A stretch of 64,000 nt of DNA from Syntrophothermus lipocalidus DSM 12680 (GCF_000092405.1 NC_014220.1:1302001-1366000); one strand, 5' to 3'; counted from the stretch's first letter, positions 8,143-17,640 are shown. Notes: a model not told the origin generated them from the sequence alone. Made by a program: numbers and translations.

Positions 8143-10782
8143 TCATTCATCCAGCCGCATCAGGGCGTTGTCGTAGTACATCAGGAGAGTGGTATCTTCC
8201 TGGAGGACGGTATCCGGTATGCGCCTGGCCACCTCTACGATGGTCTTGTAGTCTTTAGCAGCCCAGCAGGCCTTGAATCCGGCCCGTAAGGCTTCGGTGC
8301 GGAATACTTTCAGCCTGCCCCTGCCTTCCTTGTACTCCTCGAACTCTTTGAGGAGGGCCTTCTCGCGCATCTTCTCCAGGTCGGACTGCCTGCCGGGGTC
8401 GGGGACGTACCAGCGGCCGTAATCGTCTTTAAGGAAGTTCTGCTCCAGCAGTTCGGAGAGCTCCGGCAGCTTTTCGTGCCTTGCCTTGTGCAATTCCCGC
8501 AGGAATTTGGGGTGGATTTCCTGGTATGTCTGCGGCTTCTTTTCGAGTTCGCTGCGCAGCCACTGGATAGCCGACTTTTCATCAATCACGAACAGCGACA
8601 GTTGTTCAAACTCCCTAACTGATAGCCGTTTTTTATCATACTCGTTTACCTGGTCCGGCAGAAAATACATTCCGTCCCGCTCGGGGAAGCGCTGCTTCAA
8701 GCCGGCGTAAAACTCCGCCGCTCCCATAGGCACGGCAACTCCCCGCTGGACGTGGAAGGCCACCATCCGGTCGTAGAGAAGGAAATTCTGCCGCTCGGCA
8801 ATGACCTCCGCTTTGCCGTTTTTCTCCACGAAGACCGGCAGCTGTTTGAGGTGGGTGCGGACAAAATCCCAGACTCCTTCTTCGGTTCCAGCCTCCAGGT
8901 GAAATCGCTTTTCCAGGCCGCCGTTGGGCTTGTAGGCGGAGATGACCAGGTCCTGCTTCACCGCGGTGGTCGAAGTAACCTGCTTGAAGGTCCCCTGCTT
9001 TTTGTCCAGGGTCCGCACGTCGGCAATAACGAACCCGGCCCGCATAATGGCCTCCTGGATGGCGTTCCAGATCCGGTTCTGCGAGTTGTGAAACACCACC
9101 GTCATCCACCGGCCGGGCTTTAAGACCCGGTAGTACTCGGCAAAGCACTTCTCCATGAGCTCCTGGTATTCCCGCGGGCCTTTGCCCTGGGCTTTGTTTT
9201 CTACGGCTTCGGGCTTATTGTTGGTAAAGACCCTGAGCCAGGCTTCCCAGAGGAAATTGAGCTCAGAGTACATCAGGTTGCCGCCAAAGGGAGGGTCGGT
9301 GAAAATGTAGTCTATATAATTTTTGGGGATACTGGTATTGGTGGCCGAAGTTGTTTCCACCAGAACATATCCTTTTTCTGGGTATCGAACTTTGCAAAAG
9401 TCTAACAGCTTATATTTCAAAAGCTTCAACGGGCTATTTTCCGTCCATAATGAAGGAATGTAAAGGGTACCACTTACTGTCCCCATTTTCCGGTCCAGGG
9501 TAAACTTGTACATTTTTGTCGTTCTTATCAGGGAAGAAGTTAGCCAAATTAGGAGTAGTTTTAACGGCAAGGCTTTGGCCATATTTAAAACGAGCGCCAA
9601 AACCCACAAATTCCGCCTCGTGTAAAAATGGTGAACATGAGTAATCCCATGTGACACTTTAGGCTGTTCGGTATTGTAGCCCTCCGGCATGCGGTCGGTA
9701 GGATACCAGTACGGTATCTCGCTCTCCTCAATCTTCCGGATCAGGTCCAGGTCGTACTCGTCGGGCTTTTTCTCATACCTCTTATTCCCCACCGAATAGT
9801 TAATGAGCACCGGCACCTGGCGGGCACGGGTGACGGTCTGCCCGATGTCCCGGTCATACACCCTTTCCGTGGCCCTCTCCAGGGTCCGCTTGGTGAGGTC
9901 CGCCCCGCAGTGGGGGCAGGGAAACTCGTCCCTGACTTTACCTTCTTCTTTGTCTACCGCCACTTCCCAGAAGACAAGCTCCGCTGAACAATGGGGGCAG
10001 ATAAACACGTCGGACCAGACGGTGTAGTTGATTTTACCCATGATGGGGCTGCCCTTGGCGCCTTTCTGCACCTTTCCGCCCACCACGTGCTGCGTTTCGT
10101 ACATCCAGCCGCATTCTCTTTCCACTTCCTCCAGAATCCGCCGGGCTTCGCGTTCGAAGGCCTGAACATCAACCGGCGTGTTGTAGTTGTAGGCAATGAA
10201 AGTGGCTGCCGGCGAAAGGTCGATTAATATAGCCTTGCGTGCTCCAAGCTTAGAAAAGGGCCGGCCTTTTTCGTCCAGGATGGTCCCGTCATCCAGAACG
10301 CGGTAGCCCAGGGATTCAACGGCCTTGCGGTCCCCACATAAGCTTGCCGCCACGCCGGTCATGCCCGTGCCGCAGAAACCGTCAAAGACGATGTCTCCCG
10401 GCTCGGTGTAGTGGAGGATATAGCGCATGATGGCCCTGTGGGGCACCTTGGTGTGATAGGAATGGGCGTTGTAAATGGGATCGTTCTTACCCTCCGATAC
10501 ATCCGCCGCAAACGGTTGCCTGCGGTAATCGTCGTTATCCGGGTCGTACGGCTTGCCATGCTCTTTAATGAAATCCTCGATGAACGGGTTCGGGCAGGCA
10601 GTGTAATAGGGCGGGTCGGAAAGGTTGATGATGTCCTCATCTTTAGCAATGGGAAACCCCTCGATCTGCCTGACCCGGTCCAGGCGTTCTTTGGTGAGCC
10701 CGAAACGCCGGCGCTTTTGCTTCTGCTGTCCTTCTTCGTTTCCTTCCGGAATGTCCATAAAAAGCTGCTCTTCCTGGGCCAT
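8143..10782 (-). CDS. pglX: BREX type 3 adenine-specific DNA methyltransferase PglX
   Basis: An 879-residue methyltransferase with a first catalytic-type motif DPPY at 56-59, a SAM-binding motif I FDGFCGTGMT at about 133-142, and a second DPPF motif near residue 510 (YIFTDPPFGGNLMYSELNF). A zinc ribbon with two CPHC pairs lies at about 260-300. This arrangement matches the BREX type 3 (PglXI-type) enzymes that methylate adenine in a non-palindromic site to mark host DNA. The start ATG 10782 lies 14 bases after the brxC stop, behind GAGGGG. The C-terminal ~230 residues are probably target recognition or protein contacts. No break in the frame is seen. Confidence 0.88.
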   Translation of the reverse strand: MAQEEQLFMDIPEGNEEGQQKQKRRRFGLTKERLDRVRQIEGFPIAKDEDIINLSDPPYYTACPNPFIEDFIKEHGKPYDPDNDDYRRQPFAADVSEGKNDPIYNAHSYHTKVPHRAIMRYILHYTEPGDIVFDGFCGTGMTGVAASLCGDRKAVESLGYRVLDDGTILDEKGRPFSKLGARKAILIDLSPAATFIAYNYNTPVDVQAFEREARRILEEVERECGWMYETQHVVGGKVQKGAKGSPIMGKINYTVWSDVFICPHCSAELVFWEVAVDKEEGKVRDEFPCPHCGADLTKRTLERATERVYDRDIGQTVTRARQVPVLINYSVGNKRYEKKPDEYDLDLIRKIEESEIPYWYPTDRMPEGYNTEQPKVSHGITHVHHFYTRRNLWVLALVLNMAKALPLKLLLIWLTSSLIRTTKMYKFTLDRKMGTVSGTLYIPSLWTENSPLKLLKYKLLDFCKVRYPEKGYVLVETTSATNTSIPKNYIDYIFTDPPFGGNLMYSELNFLWEAWLRVFTNNKPEAVENKAQGKGPREYQELMEKCFAEYYRVLKPGRWMTVVFHNSQNRIWNAIQEAIMRAGFVIADVRTLDKKQGTFKQVTSTTAVKQDLVISAYKPNGGLEKRFHLEAGTEEGVWDFVRTHLKQLPVFVEKNGKAEVIAERQNFLLYDRMVAFHVQRGVAVPMGAAEFYAGLKQRFPERDGMYFLPDQVNEYDKKRLSVREFEQLSLFVIDEKSAIQWLRSELEKKPQTYQEIHPKFLRELHKARHEKLPELSELLEQNFLKDDYGRWYVPDPGRQSDLEKMREKALLKEFEEYKEGRGRLKVFRTEALRAGFKACWAAKDYKTIVEVARRIPDTVLQEDTTLLMYYDNALMRLDE

Positions 10783-10796
10783 AACTCTTCACCCCT

Positions 10797-13700
10797 CTAT
10801 TCCAGGACGATCCTTACCTTCTGCGGGTCCCTGCCCCGCGTGAGAGACCGGATATAATCCTCAAAGCGCTGCTGAAACTCAGATACTGTGCAGGGCGTTC
10901 CGCCTTGAGTCAAAGCTTTCTTTAAGTCGGCTGCGGTAACCGAAACCTTTTCCATGCCGGAGAGCACTTCCTGAACGGCCTTTACAAATGATGCGTCCAC
11001 CGTGTAGGGCAGCTGCTGTTCTTTGACCACCTGATCCAGTGCTTTTCGCTGCTCCGGCTTCAAAAGATAGATGTTTTCCTTTACCGTCGGGTCTTCCAGG
11101 TTGGCGATCAATGTCCTTTCCCAATCCTCGCACAGTCTTTCCAGGTCTTCCTCCAACCGCCTGAGCGCCGCGTCAGCCGGCAGCTTAATTTGCTCCTGTG
11201 CCGGCCGGTAGCTGCAGTGAGGACAGACGGGCGTTTTTTCCAAATCCTCTCTGGTGAGGCTGAAACACGTTTTCAGCTCCGCCAGACGGTTTTGGAAGTC
11301 CGTAAGCTGGGCCCGGGGCATCAACTCTATACCAGCCAGCCTGTTGAGTTTGCTCAACCGCTCATCTTTGAGAAGTTCGGATTTTTTCTGATCCCCGGTC
11401 GCATTTAACCGGGCCCTGGCATGGGCCTGCAGGTAAGTCTCAATGTACGAGTTCTTGAGTTCCACCAGCACCTGCACGAGTTCCCGTCGCAGGCTGGGGT
11501 CGGATGCTTCGTCCAGGCCGGATAGTTTTGCCTTGAGCTCTTCACGCCGCTCCCGGGCTTTTACCGTCCAACCGGCATCCGCAGGAAGCACGGCTTCGGC
11601 GGTGCTGAGGTAGGAGAGCAGAGGCTGGACTTCACTTGCCAGGCCGGCCAGCTCTTCAACCCTCTTCAGGGTGGCAAGGTACGTCTTCTGCTTATTTATA
11701 TCCCGCTCGGAGTAGCGGAAGTTTTTCAACTTCCCGGGAGTGTTAAAAACCCGGAGTAATTCCAGAAATCCTTTGAAACTTGCCAGTTTATCCCTTAAAC
11801 CGGCTTTATTTTTCTCATCAAACAAAGAAATACCCCACAAAGATAACTCTTGCTGTATCACCTGCTGGGCTTGCACGGTGCGCTCCAGGAGCTGATCCAC
11901 CGCTTTCTGAAGCTGCCTTACCCCTTCTTCACGAGTAGATTGATTGACGATCAGCCCGGGCGGCAGCCCCAAAAATTCAAACAGAGCCTGTAGGGGACCG
12001 AGGGGCAGGTCCTTGGGACGCTCGATATGCTTGAACTTAATAAGTTCCTCCAGGGGAATTTTGCCCAGCTCCTCCAGGTTGGAAGCATCTATCTTCTTCC
12101 CCGGAATGCTTAAAGTAACATCGCCGCTGTAGATCAAGCTCGCCAGGATGACGACCACCCACTCCGGCTCCAATCTGAAACGGGTTTCGTACTCCACACC
12201 GCGAAACTCGGCTATTATTTCGCCCCGGTTGAGGACCTGACCCGGGCCCTTTTTGTCCAGCTGTCCCAGGATGTGTTTGGCATAACGGGAATTTTGCGGC
12301 CTTAACTTATCTCCGTCCAGAAGTTCCAGGGCATCGAGGACGGCTGCCCCCTGCCTGGTCCTGATGCTGCCGAGGATCCACTTTATCGCCTCCTGGGCAG
12401 CCTGAGGCCGGTTCTTTACGGTAACCAGGATGGAGAAGGCCGGGTATTCGGGCGCCAGCTCCCGGAAGTAGGGCGCCAGGCAAAGGGAACCCACCATGTT
12501 CACCAGATCCCGAACCGAGGCATGAGAAGTGGCACTGTGCTTAATCCACTCGACGAATTTTTTAGTTGCTCCCCGGTAGGTAACTTCATAAGCCGTGGTG
12601 ATGTTGTTCCGCAGCCATTCGACTATCTTTTTCAGCTGGTCGTTGGCCTTATTTTCATAGACCTGCCGCGTTCCTTTGGAAGCCGTGCTGGCCATCTCGC
12701 AGGCGCCGGCGTAGAACTTAAGGGCACGGTCAAAGTTCTCGTCACGCTGCACCAGCCGGAAAAACACCTCATCGGGCTTTTTCTCATCCTCAAAAAGCGG
12801 CGGGTCAAAGGGCTGCAGAAAATAGAGGTAAAAGTCCCTGGGCGGGTGGGCGGTAGAACGCTCGTTGGGAGCCCCGAAGAATAAATACCCTAACCGGGTG
12901 GCCTTTTTCTCGCGCCACTCAATTTCGTGCTCCCAAATCTGGAAATTGGGAACATACGTGGCTTCGGGGCACTCCATGGCCCGGGCGAGGGCCTTAAAAT
13001 AGTAGCGGTCCAACTGGTTGGGGGTCAAGACTTCCGCTTTCTGCTCAATTAGAGAATCAAAGTCGATGTCTTTTTTCAGGTCAAGGTAGTACTGGCCGTT
13101 GTCCTGGTTGAAAGAAATAAACTGGCCGCTCACCGTCCTTAAGATCTCGCGCAAGATTGATTCTATAATGGTTTTAAGAAACTCGGCATCCTCTTCCGGC
13201 AAGGGCAAGTAAAGGCAGAGGTCGTCGCGGAGTTCTTCAGCCGTGACCCCTATGGGAGCGTAAATATCTCCTGTTGTCAGCCGGTGAACGCTCAAAGCGT
13301 GAATGATGCGGAGGGCCACAGGCTTATACTGCGGCCTTGTAAAGGCCTGCTGGACACGGTATTCCAGTACCTGGCTCTTCTCAATCACTTCGCGAATGTC
13401 CGGGTCGCTGCGGAAAGAAGGATTGTCCTTTAAGTTTTGCCAGTAAGAGTCATAAGCGATGAGGCCGGGGTCATTTTCCGGAACTTCTTTGTCCAGGAGT
13501 TTTTTCATGGCAAAACTTATGGTTTTCAGCACCTCGCGCTTTTCGGCTACATAGACCCGCTCAAAAGTTTCCAGGTATGCCGGATGCACGGGGAAAAGAA
13601 CGACGAATTCGTCCATGCGCTCGGCCAGGGTGCCGTATAGTTTGGTGAAACGCTGCAGGTGCTCCCTTATGAGAGCCTTCTGCCTGTCATCCTTGCGCAG

Positions 13701-14477
13701 TAACCTCTGGGCAACTACGTAGGCTATGTCCTCACGGACAATTCGTATCTGCTCAAAACGGTCTTTGACCCGGCGCAGGGTTTCAGCCACAAACTGAAAG
13801 CGCGGGCTGTCAAAAATGGCTTCCTGCACCCCGGCCACGAAGCGAAACCGGGTGAGCCGGCAAACCTCCCCGATTTCCCGCAAGAAGTTTAAGTCGAGGA
13901 TTAGCTCCTGATCTTTGCGCGTGCGCAGGTAGTCCAGGAGTTCATCGACAACCAGCAAGAGCCCGTGATCCGGGTAAACTTCCTGGAAAGCGTTCATCAT
14001 CTCAATAAAAGGGTCTTTGTTGTTGGTAATTTTATCGGCTTCAGGAAAACGGTATTTCACCCCGAGATTAGCCAGCTGTTCTTCCAGCTCGGCACAAATG
14101 ATGTTCCTGAGAGACATCGTGGTGGAACCGATCTCGGTCCTGACAACCTTGAACTTGCCAGCGATAGCCTGCGCTTTTGCGGCCACAGCGGGATGCCGTA
14201 TCTCCGTGACCAGGTCTGGATATTCGGCTATAGCAGATAGTACCGACATTAAATGCGATTTGCCGGTACCATAGTTACCGACGATCAAAAGCCCCTTATT
14301 ATCCTGGGGATGGCCGTATTGAAGCTGCGGAAAGACAACTTCCGTAATCTGCTCGGCCATCCGTTCCGAGATCACGTAGCTTTTTACCAACTCCCCGGCC
14401 CTGCTTTTGGCATCAGCTTCCCGTAACTGCACTATAGTTTCGACCGGTTCAAAATGTATGAGGTCAGCGTACTTCAC
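10797..14477 (-). CDS. brxC: BREX protein BrxC/PglY (DUF6079-type ATPase)
   Basis: A 1226-residue ATPase, the size expected of BrxC. Walker A is [10 protein letters not shown] at 67-76, and Walker B is [14 protein letters not shown] near 180. A long helical middle and C-terminal region follows, containing a CPHCSY zinc-type motif near residue 1100. BrxC is essential in BREX systems studied so far and resembles AAA+/ORC-type ATPases; its mechanism is not settled. The start GTG 14477 follows AAGGTGGGG. It lies 30 bases downstream of brxF and 14 bases upstream of pglX, so these genes form one operon. Confidence 0.88.
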   Translation of the reverse strand: MKYADLIHFEPVETIVQLREADAKSRAGELVKSYVISERMAEQITEVVFPQLQYGHPQDNKGLLIVGNYGTGKSHLMSVLSAIAEYPDLVTEIRHPAVAAKAQAIAGKFKVVRTEIGSTTMSLRNIICAELEEQLANLGVKYRFPEADKITNNKDPFIEMMNAFQEVYPDHGLLLVVDELLDYLRTRKDQELILDLNFLREIGEVCRLTRFRFVAGVQEAIFDSPRFQFVAETLRRVKDRFEQIRIVREDIAYVVAQRLLRKDDRQKALIREHLQRFTKLYGTLAERMDEFVVLFPVHPAYLETFERVYVAEKREVLKTISFAMKKLLDKEVPENDPGLIAYDSYWQNLKDNPSFRSDPDIREVIEKSQVLEYRVQQAFTRPQYKPVALRIIHALSVHRLTTGDIYAPIGVTAEELRDDLCLYLPLPEEDAEFLKTIIESILREILRTVSGQFISFNQDNGQYYLDLKKDIDFDSLIEQKAEVLTPNQLDRYYFKALARAMECPEATYVPNFQIWEHEIEWREKKATRLGYLFFGAPNERSTAHPPRDFYLYFLQPFDPPLFEDEKKPDEVFFRLVQRDENFDRALKFYAGACEMASTASKGTRQVYENKANDQLKKIVEWLRNNITTAYEVTYRGATKKFVEWIKHSATSHASVRDLVNMVGSLCLAPYFRELAPEYPAFSILVTVKNRPQAAQEAIKWILGSIRTRQGAAVLDALELLDGDKLRPQNSRYAKHILGQLDKKGPGQVLNRGEIIAEFRGVEYETRFRLEPEWVVVILASLIYSGDVTLSIPGKKIDASNLEELGKIPLEELIKFKHIERPKDLPLGPLQALFEFLGLPPGLIVNQSTREEGVRQLQKAVDQLLERTVQAQQVIQQELSLWGISLFDEKNKAGLRDKLASFKGFLELLRVFNTPGKLKNFRYSERDINKQKTYLATLKRVEELAGLASEVQPLLSYLSTAEAVLPADAGWTVKARERREELKAKLSGLDEASDPSLRRELVQVLVELKNSYIETYLQAHARARLNATGDQKKSELLKDERLSKLNRLAGIELMPRAQLTDFQNRLAELKTCFSLTREDLEKTPVCPHCSYRPAQEQIKLPADAALRRLEEDLERLCEDWERTLIANLEDPTVKENIYLLKPEQRKALDQVVKEQQLPYTVDASFVKAVQEVLSGMEKVSVTAADLKKALTQGGTPCTVSEFQQRFEDYIRSLTRGRDPQKVRIVLE

Positions 14478-14507
14478 AGTATTTCCCCACCTTTTCCTAA
14501 AATCCCT

Positions 14508-14966
14508 TCACTCCAGAGGACAAATAAGGGCATCGACTTCATAATATTTTCGGTACTCCGGGTGATCTGGCTCCGCATAGACCAGCGCACCGCCCTCGAA
14601 CTTGCCGTTCCATGCGGCAACGATAGTTCGATTGCGGCTGACTTGTTGAAGCAAACGTAAAGGGTCCTGTTGAAGTACAGGATCAAAAAGTATTTCTGTG
14701 TTATCGAGAAGGACCGTATTCTTTCCCGTTTCGCCTATGATCGTCTCCACTATTCTCGGCAGGCGTAACGCTCGCATTCTTGCGGGGTATTCCAGGAGTT
14801 TCTGACTCAGCGCGAGGTTCAGATTAATATAGGGATAACCCTCATCTCTGGCTGTTTGAACAAGGATTTCGGTTTTTCCGGTTGCAGCTGACCCAACCAG
14901 TAATACCAGTCGATAATACCTCGACCGGGCTGCTGCTATTTGTTTTTTGAGCTCATCTGTTTTCAT
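14508..14966 (-). CDS. brxF: BREX type 3 P-loop protein BrxF
   Basis: A 152-residue P-loop protein, the marker of BREX type 3 that precedes brxC. Walker A is GSAATGKT at 25-32, and a Walker B-like IIGETGKNTVLLDNTEILF follows. I use ATG 14966 as start because the family is about 150 residues and begins shortly before the P-loop. A longer in-frame start at 15044 would overlap the upstream AbrB-like gene and add 26 residues that do not look conserved. The ribosome site is weak (GGGA). It is the second gene of the operon after the AbrB-like regulator. Confidence 0.82.
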   Translation of the reverse strand: MKTDELKKQIAAARSRYYRLVLLVGSAATGKTEILVQTARDEGYPYINLNLALSQKLLEYPARMRALRLPRIVETIIGETGKNTVLLDNTEILFDPVLQQDPLRLLQQVSRNRTIVAAWNGKFEGGALVYAEPDHPEYRKYYEVDALICPLE

Positions 14967-15015
14967 GGCAATCCCAGCACCTGCCTGTATATCCCCTCGA
15001 TAACCACTAAAAGCA

Positions 15016-15219
15016 TCAGGTCTCAGCAGCTTCCCCAAACCCATCTTTCTTGCTGGCGGGAATAATTATCGCCTTCTCCAGGACGACCTTCCCATCGCCT
15101 TCGATTCTGAGAAGAACCCGGTCGCCCTCTTCAATTTCAAGAGCAGTCCGTATTTCTTTCGGCAACGTCATTTGACCTTTCGGTCCCATTTGGGGTGTAA
15201 AAATTTTCTTTTGGGCCAA
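15016..15219 (-). CDS. AbrB/MazE-type (SpoVT-AbrB) DNA-binding protein, first gene of the BREX operon
   Basis: A 67-residue swapped-hairpin AbrB protein; the core TPQMGPKGQMTLPKEIRTAL-EIEEGDRVLLRIE is typical of AbrB/MazE antitoxins and transition-state regulators. I place the start at TTG 15219, with AGGTGG 5 bases upstream; a frame back to 15273 adds residues outside the family. It is the most upstream gene of the minus-strand run and is followed 49 bases later by brxF. No toxin partner is adjacent, so a role as operon repressor is more likely than antitoxin. A perfect palindrome at 15288-15303 upstream is its candidate operator. Confidence 0.8.
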   Translation of the reverse strand: MAQKKIFTPQMGPKGQMTLPKEIRTALEIEEGDRVLLRIEGDGKVVLEKAIIIPASKKDGFGEAAET

Positions 15220-15287
15220 GAAAACCACCTGCCAGGAAGTATGGAAAACTGGATATGGAGATTTATTCGGCAAGAAAGCATGAAAAT

Positions 15288-15303
15288 CCTGCCAATTGGC
15301 AGG
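15288..15303. promoter_or_regulatory. 16-bp perfect palindrome upstream of the AbrB/BREX operon
   Basis: CCTGCCAATTGGCAGG, about 70 bases upstream of the AbrB-like gene. A further TGGCAGG half-site occurs at its ribosome-binding region (minus strand, about 15227-15234). This is a candidate operator for autoregulation; no convincing -35/-10 pair was found. Confidence 0.5.
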
Positions 15304-15412
15304 AAAACCTTACAAAAAGACAGCATGGCGGAAGCGCCAGCCGCAGGATTCGACTCGCGGAGGACTGTACCCGTCCCGACGTTGGTAAGTAGTGAAGTAG
15401 TACGGTTATTTA

Positions 15413-15468
15413 ACCTGTGAGTTTCTAGTGGTGGAAATCATGGTACAATAGTAACCAGGAGAGTGGTC
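15413..15468 (+). repeat. Right copy of the ~56-bp flank repeat
   Basis: Matches 1-56 with about five or six differences, including the AACCAGGAG ribosome-site region, but is followed by no DUF433 gene. It lies 115 bases upstream of the UPF0175 antitoxin start. Confidence 0.8.
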
Positions 15469-15535
15469 GGGAATTGGTTCTGTCATAGATTTTTTCAAGG
15501 TGACAATATCACAGATGGTTATAATAAATATAAAG

Positions 15536-15564
15536 TTGAGGACGTGTATCTCTTATGGTATGAT
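15536..15564 (+). promoter_or_regulatory. Sigma-A promoter of the UPF0175/DUF3368 module
   Basis: TTGAGG (15536-15541) and TATGAT (15559-15564) with a 17-base spacer, 20 bases upstream of the antitoxin start. Confidence 0.65.
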
Positions 15565-15583
15565 TTTACCGGGAGGCGATAAA

Positions 15584-15874
15584 ATGCCGGACCAAACTAT
15601 AAGGATTGATCTCGAGTTGCCAAAAGAACTGTTTATCAAAGGCCGGGAATCGGCTCAACGGGTAAAAATGGAGGCCTTGAAGAGGCTGGCGGCAACCTTT
15701 TACGCAGATGGGAGTTTATCCCTGGGGAAGGCGGCGGAACTGGCCAACCTTTCCAAACAGGAATTCCTCGATTTCTTGGCCGCACATAACATCCCTCTCA
15801 ACTATGATCTCAATGAGCTAGAGGAAGACTTGGCCACCGTTAAGGAGTTTTTACAAAATGAAAGTGGTCTCTAA
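15584..15874 (+). CDS. UPF0175 family antitoxin
   Basis: A 96-residue UPF0175 protein. After a ribbon-type N-terminus (IRIDLELPKELF) comes the family helix-turn-helix GSLSLGKAAELANLSKQEFLDFLAAHNIPLNY. These proteins are antitoxins of DUF3368-type PIN toxins and bind their own promoter. ATG 15584 has GGGAGG 7 bases upstream; the frame is open further up but without a ribosome site. The gene overlaps the toxin gene by 17 bases. A scar of its last ~15 codons exists at 681-720, showing that this module once existed also at the left end of the island. Confidence 0.87.
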   Translation: MPDQTIRIDLELPKELFIKGRESAQRVKMEALKRLAATFYADGSLSLGKAAELANLSKQEFLDFLAAHNIPLNYDLNELEEDLATVKEFLQNESGL

Positions 15875-16340
15875 TTCGACACCCCTCATTGCTTTAGCCC
15901 GGATTAAGCAAGTAGAACTCCTACACCACCTATTTGGACGAATCATGATTCCTCAATGTGTATACAATGAAGTGGTACTACCGGGAACTGAGCTTCCCGG
16001 CGTGAAGGAAATAGGAGAAGCTACCTGGATCGAGACCCTCCAAGTACAAAATGCTCTGGCGGTCTCCTTGCTTAAAACCGACCTTGATGGGGGAGAAGCG
16101 GAAGCCATCGTTTTAGCCAAGGAAGTTAATGCGGATTATCTTTTAGTTGATGAGAAAAAAGCCCGACGTATCGCCAGAAATTCGGGCTTAAGGATTATGG
16201 GTACCCTAGGCATTTTGGTACTTGGTGTGAAAAGGGAGTTGTTGCCTGCTATTGACCCAATCCTCGACAGCCTGGAACAGAATGGGTTCCGCTTTAGCGA
16301 AAAGGTAAGAACAAAGATTAGGAAAGAAATTGGGAAATAA
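15858..16340 (+). CDS. DUF3368 family PIN-domain toxin
   Basis: A 160-residue PIN-domain protein, predicted Mg-dependent ribonuclease toxin. Family landmarks are the opening VVSNSTPLIALARIK, the central acidic LDGGEAEAIVLAKE and the third acidic site YLLVDEKKARRIA. The start ATG 15858 lies inside the antitoxin gene, giving coupled translation. The last codons belong to the 455-bp repeat, and a terminator follows at 16365. The left-hand twin of this gene is deleted down to its first three and last few codons. Confidence 0.87.
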   Translation: MKVVSNSTPLIALARIKQVELLHHLFGRIMIPQCVYNEVVLPGTELPGVKEIGEATWIETLQVQNALAVSLLKTDLDGGEAEAIVLAKEVNADYLLVDEKKARRIARNSGLRIMGTLGILVLGVKRELLPAIDPILDSLEQNGFRFSEKVRTKIRKEIGK

Positions 16341-16771
16341 GCTGGCGGCGGAAACTTATACCAGACCCTCCACCAGTAAGGTGAAGGGTTTTTTGTCTCG
16401 CCGCCTTTTCCCTAGTTTTCCCTGCCCAGGATCAGGTATGTGTGGTTCTGGCACCAACAGAGCCAACATATCTATTAGAAGCATGAACCGAGAACGGAGG
16501 TAGGAGGTTGTGACGCGAATTCGACATTTGTTTCCAGGAGGCAACACCTGCAACGGGTTTCATTCCTTCTACGAGTTCATCGTGCCGAACCAGGCCCGGT
16601 TGAAACTGGTCTTGAAAGGCGGCCCGGGAGTTGGCAAGTCGACCCTGATGAAGAAACTAGGCGAGGAGTTTATCGACCTGGGTTATCGTGTGGAGTTTCA
16701 CTGGTGTTCATCTGACAACGAATCCCTGGACGCCATCGCACTGCCGGACTACGATATCGCGGTCGTCGACG
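16317..16771 (+). repeat. 455-bp direct repeat, right copy
   Basis: Twin of 732-1186. It begins inside the last codons of the DUF3368 toxin and ends in codon 87 of the intact two-P-loop ATPase gene. Confidence 0.93.
16365..16394 (+). terminator. Rho-independent terminator of the toxin-antitoxin module
   Basis: A 10-bp stem with one mismatch and a six-T tail, 24 bases after the toxin stop; identical to 780-809. Confidence 0.75.
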
Positions 16772-17622
16772 GTACCGCACCACATGTGGTGGATCCCCGC
16801 TTCCCCGGGGCCGTCGACGAGATCGTGAACCTCGGTGACTTCTGGGATAAGGAACACCTGCAGGGAAACCGCGAAGAAATAATCGCCGCCACCTCTTTAA
16901 ACGGCCGGTATTTCGCCCTGGCGTACAACCGTCTGCGCGAAGCCAAGGTTATCTACGACGAATGGGCTTCTTACTATGAAGAAGCGCTCGACAAGCGGGC
17001 TTGGCAGGAACTCGCTAACCATTTGATCAAAAAATTGGTTAACGCAGCAGAAAAACCGTCAAAGCCTTTGGCCCGCCGGCCCTGCCGCCATCTTTTTGCT
17101 GCAGCCATAACCCCGAACGGGGTGGTCAACAACATCACCTCACTGGTGAATACCGATTGTCGGACCTACCTCTTGAAGGGAAGCCCGGGCACAGGGACAG
17201 ATAAACTGCTGGCAGTCTTGAAGACCGTCGGAGAGTGCACCGGCCTGGCTCACGAATGCTACCATCATCCGTTTGTTCCAGACCGTATTCAAGCCCTGAT
17301 TTTCCCTGAAATAAGGATGGCGGTGGTCGACGAAACGCCGTGGCTGACTCGAGCCGAGCTTTTCTGGCCTGACCACCGGGATATCAGGACTATGCACCTG
17401 GATGAAATCGTGGAGCTTCCCCTTTTATCCCCTTTTCAGGCTGATATTGCAGATTGCCAGGAACGGTTCGCTTCCTGCCTGGCTACAGCCGTGAACCACC
17501 TAAAGCAGGCTAAAACCGTTCACGACCAGCTTGAAAGCTATTACACCCCGGCCATGAACATCTATGAACTGGAAGCCAAAAGAGAAGAGCTGAAGCAGAT
17601 GATCCTCCGCTACTACCTGTAA
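16510..17622 (+). CDS. Two-P-loop ATPase of the PRK06851 type, function unknown
   Basis: A 370-residue protein made of two homologous P-loop halves. The first half has a full Walker A, GGPGVGKST, and DYDIAVVD as Walker B. The second, from about residue 180, repeats the pattern (YLLKGSPGTGTDKLL, IRMAVVDETP), but the invariant lysine of Walker A is replaced (GSPGTGTD), so it probably does not hydrolyse ATP. Both halves share the introductory phrase on a filled-in substrate ('NGFHSFYEFI', 'NGVVNNITSL'). The family is widespread in Clostridia without a known role. GTG 16510 follows GGAGGTAGGAGG. A 5' fragment lies at 925-1186. The 8-bp inverted repeat CCTGTAAA/TTTACAGG over the convergent stops could end both this gene and the next. 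Confidence 0.75.
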   Translation: MTRIRHLFPGGNTCNGFHSFYEFIVPNQARLKLVLKGGPGVGKSTLMKKLGEEFIDLGYRVEFHWCSSDNESLDAIALPDYDIAVVDGTAPHVVDPRFPGAVDEIVNLGDFWDKEHLQGNREEIIAATSLNGRYFALAYNRLREAKVIYDEWASYYEEALDKRAWQELANHLIKKLVNAAEKPSKPLARRPCRHLFAAAITPNGVVNNITSLVNTDCRTYLLKGSPGTGTDKLLAVLKTVGECTGLAHECYHHPFVPDRIQALIFPEIRMAVVDETPWLTRAELFWPDHRDIRTMHLDEIVELPLLSPFQADIADCQERFASCLATAVNHLKQAKTVHDQLESYYTPAMNIYELEAKREELKQMILRYYL

Positions 17623-17640
17623 AACCATCGGTAAATACCT

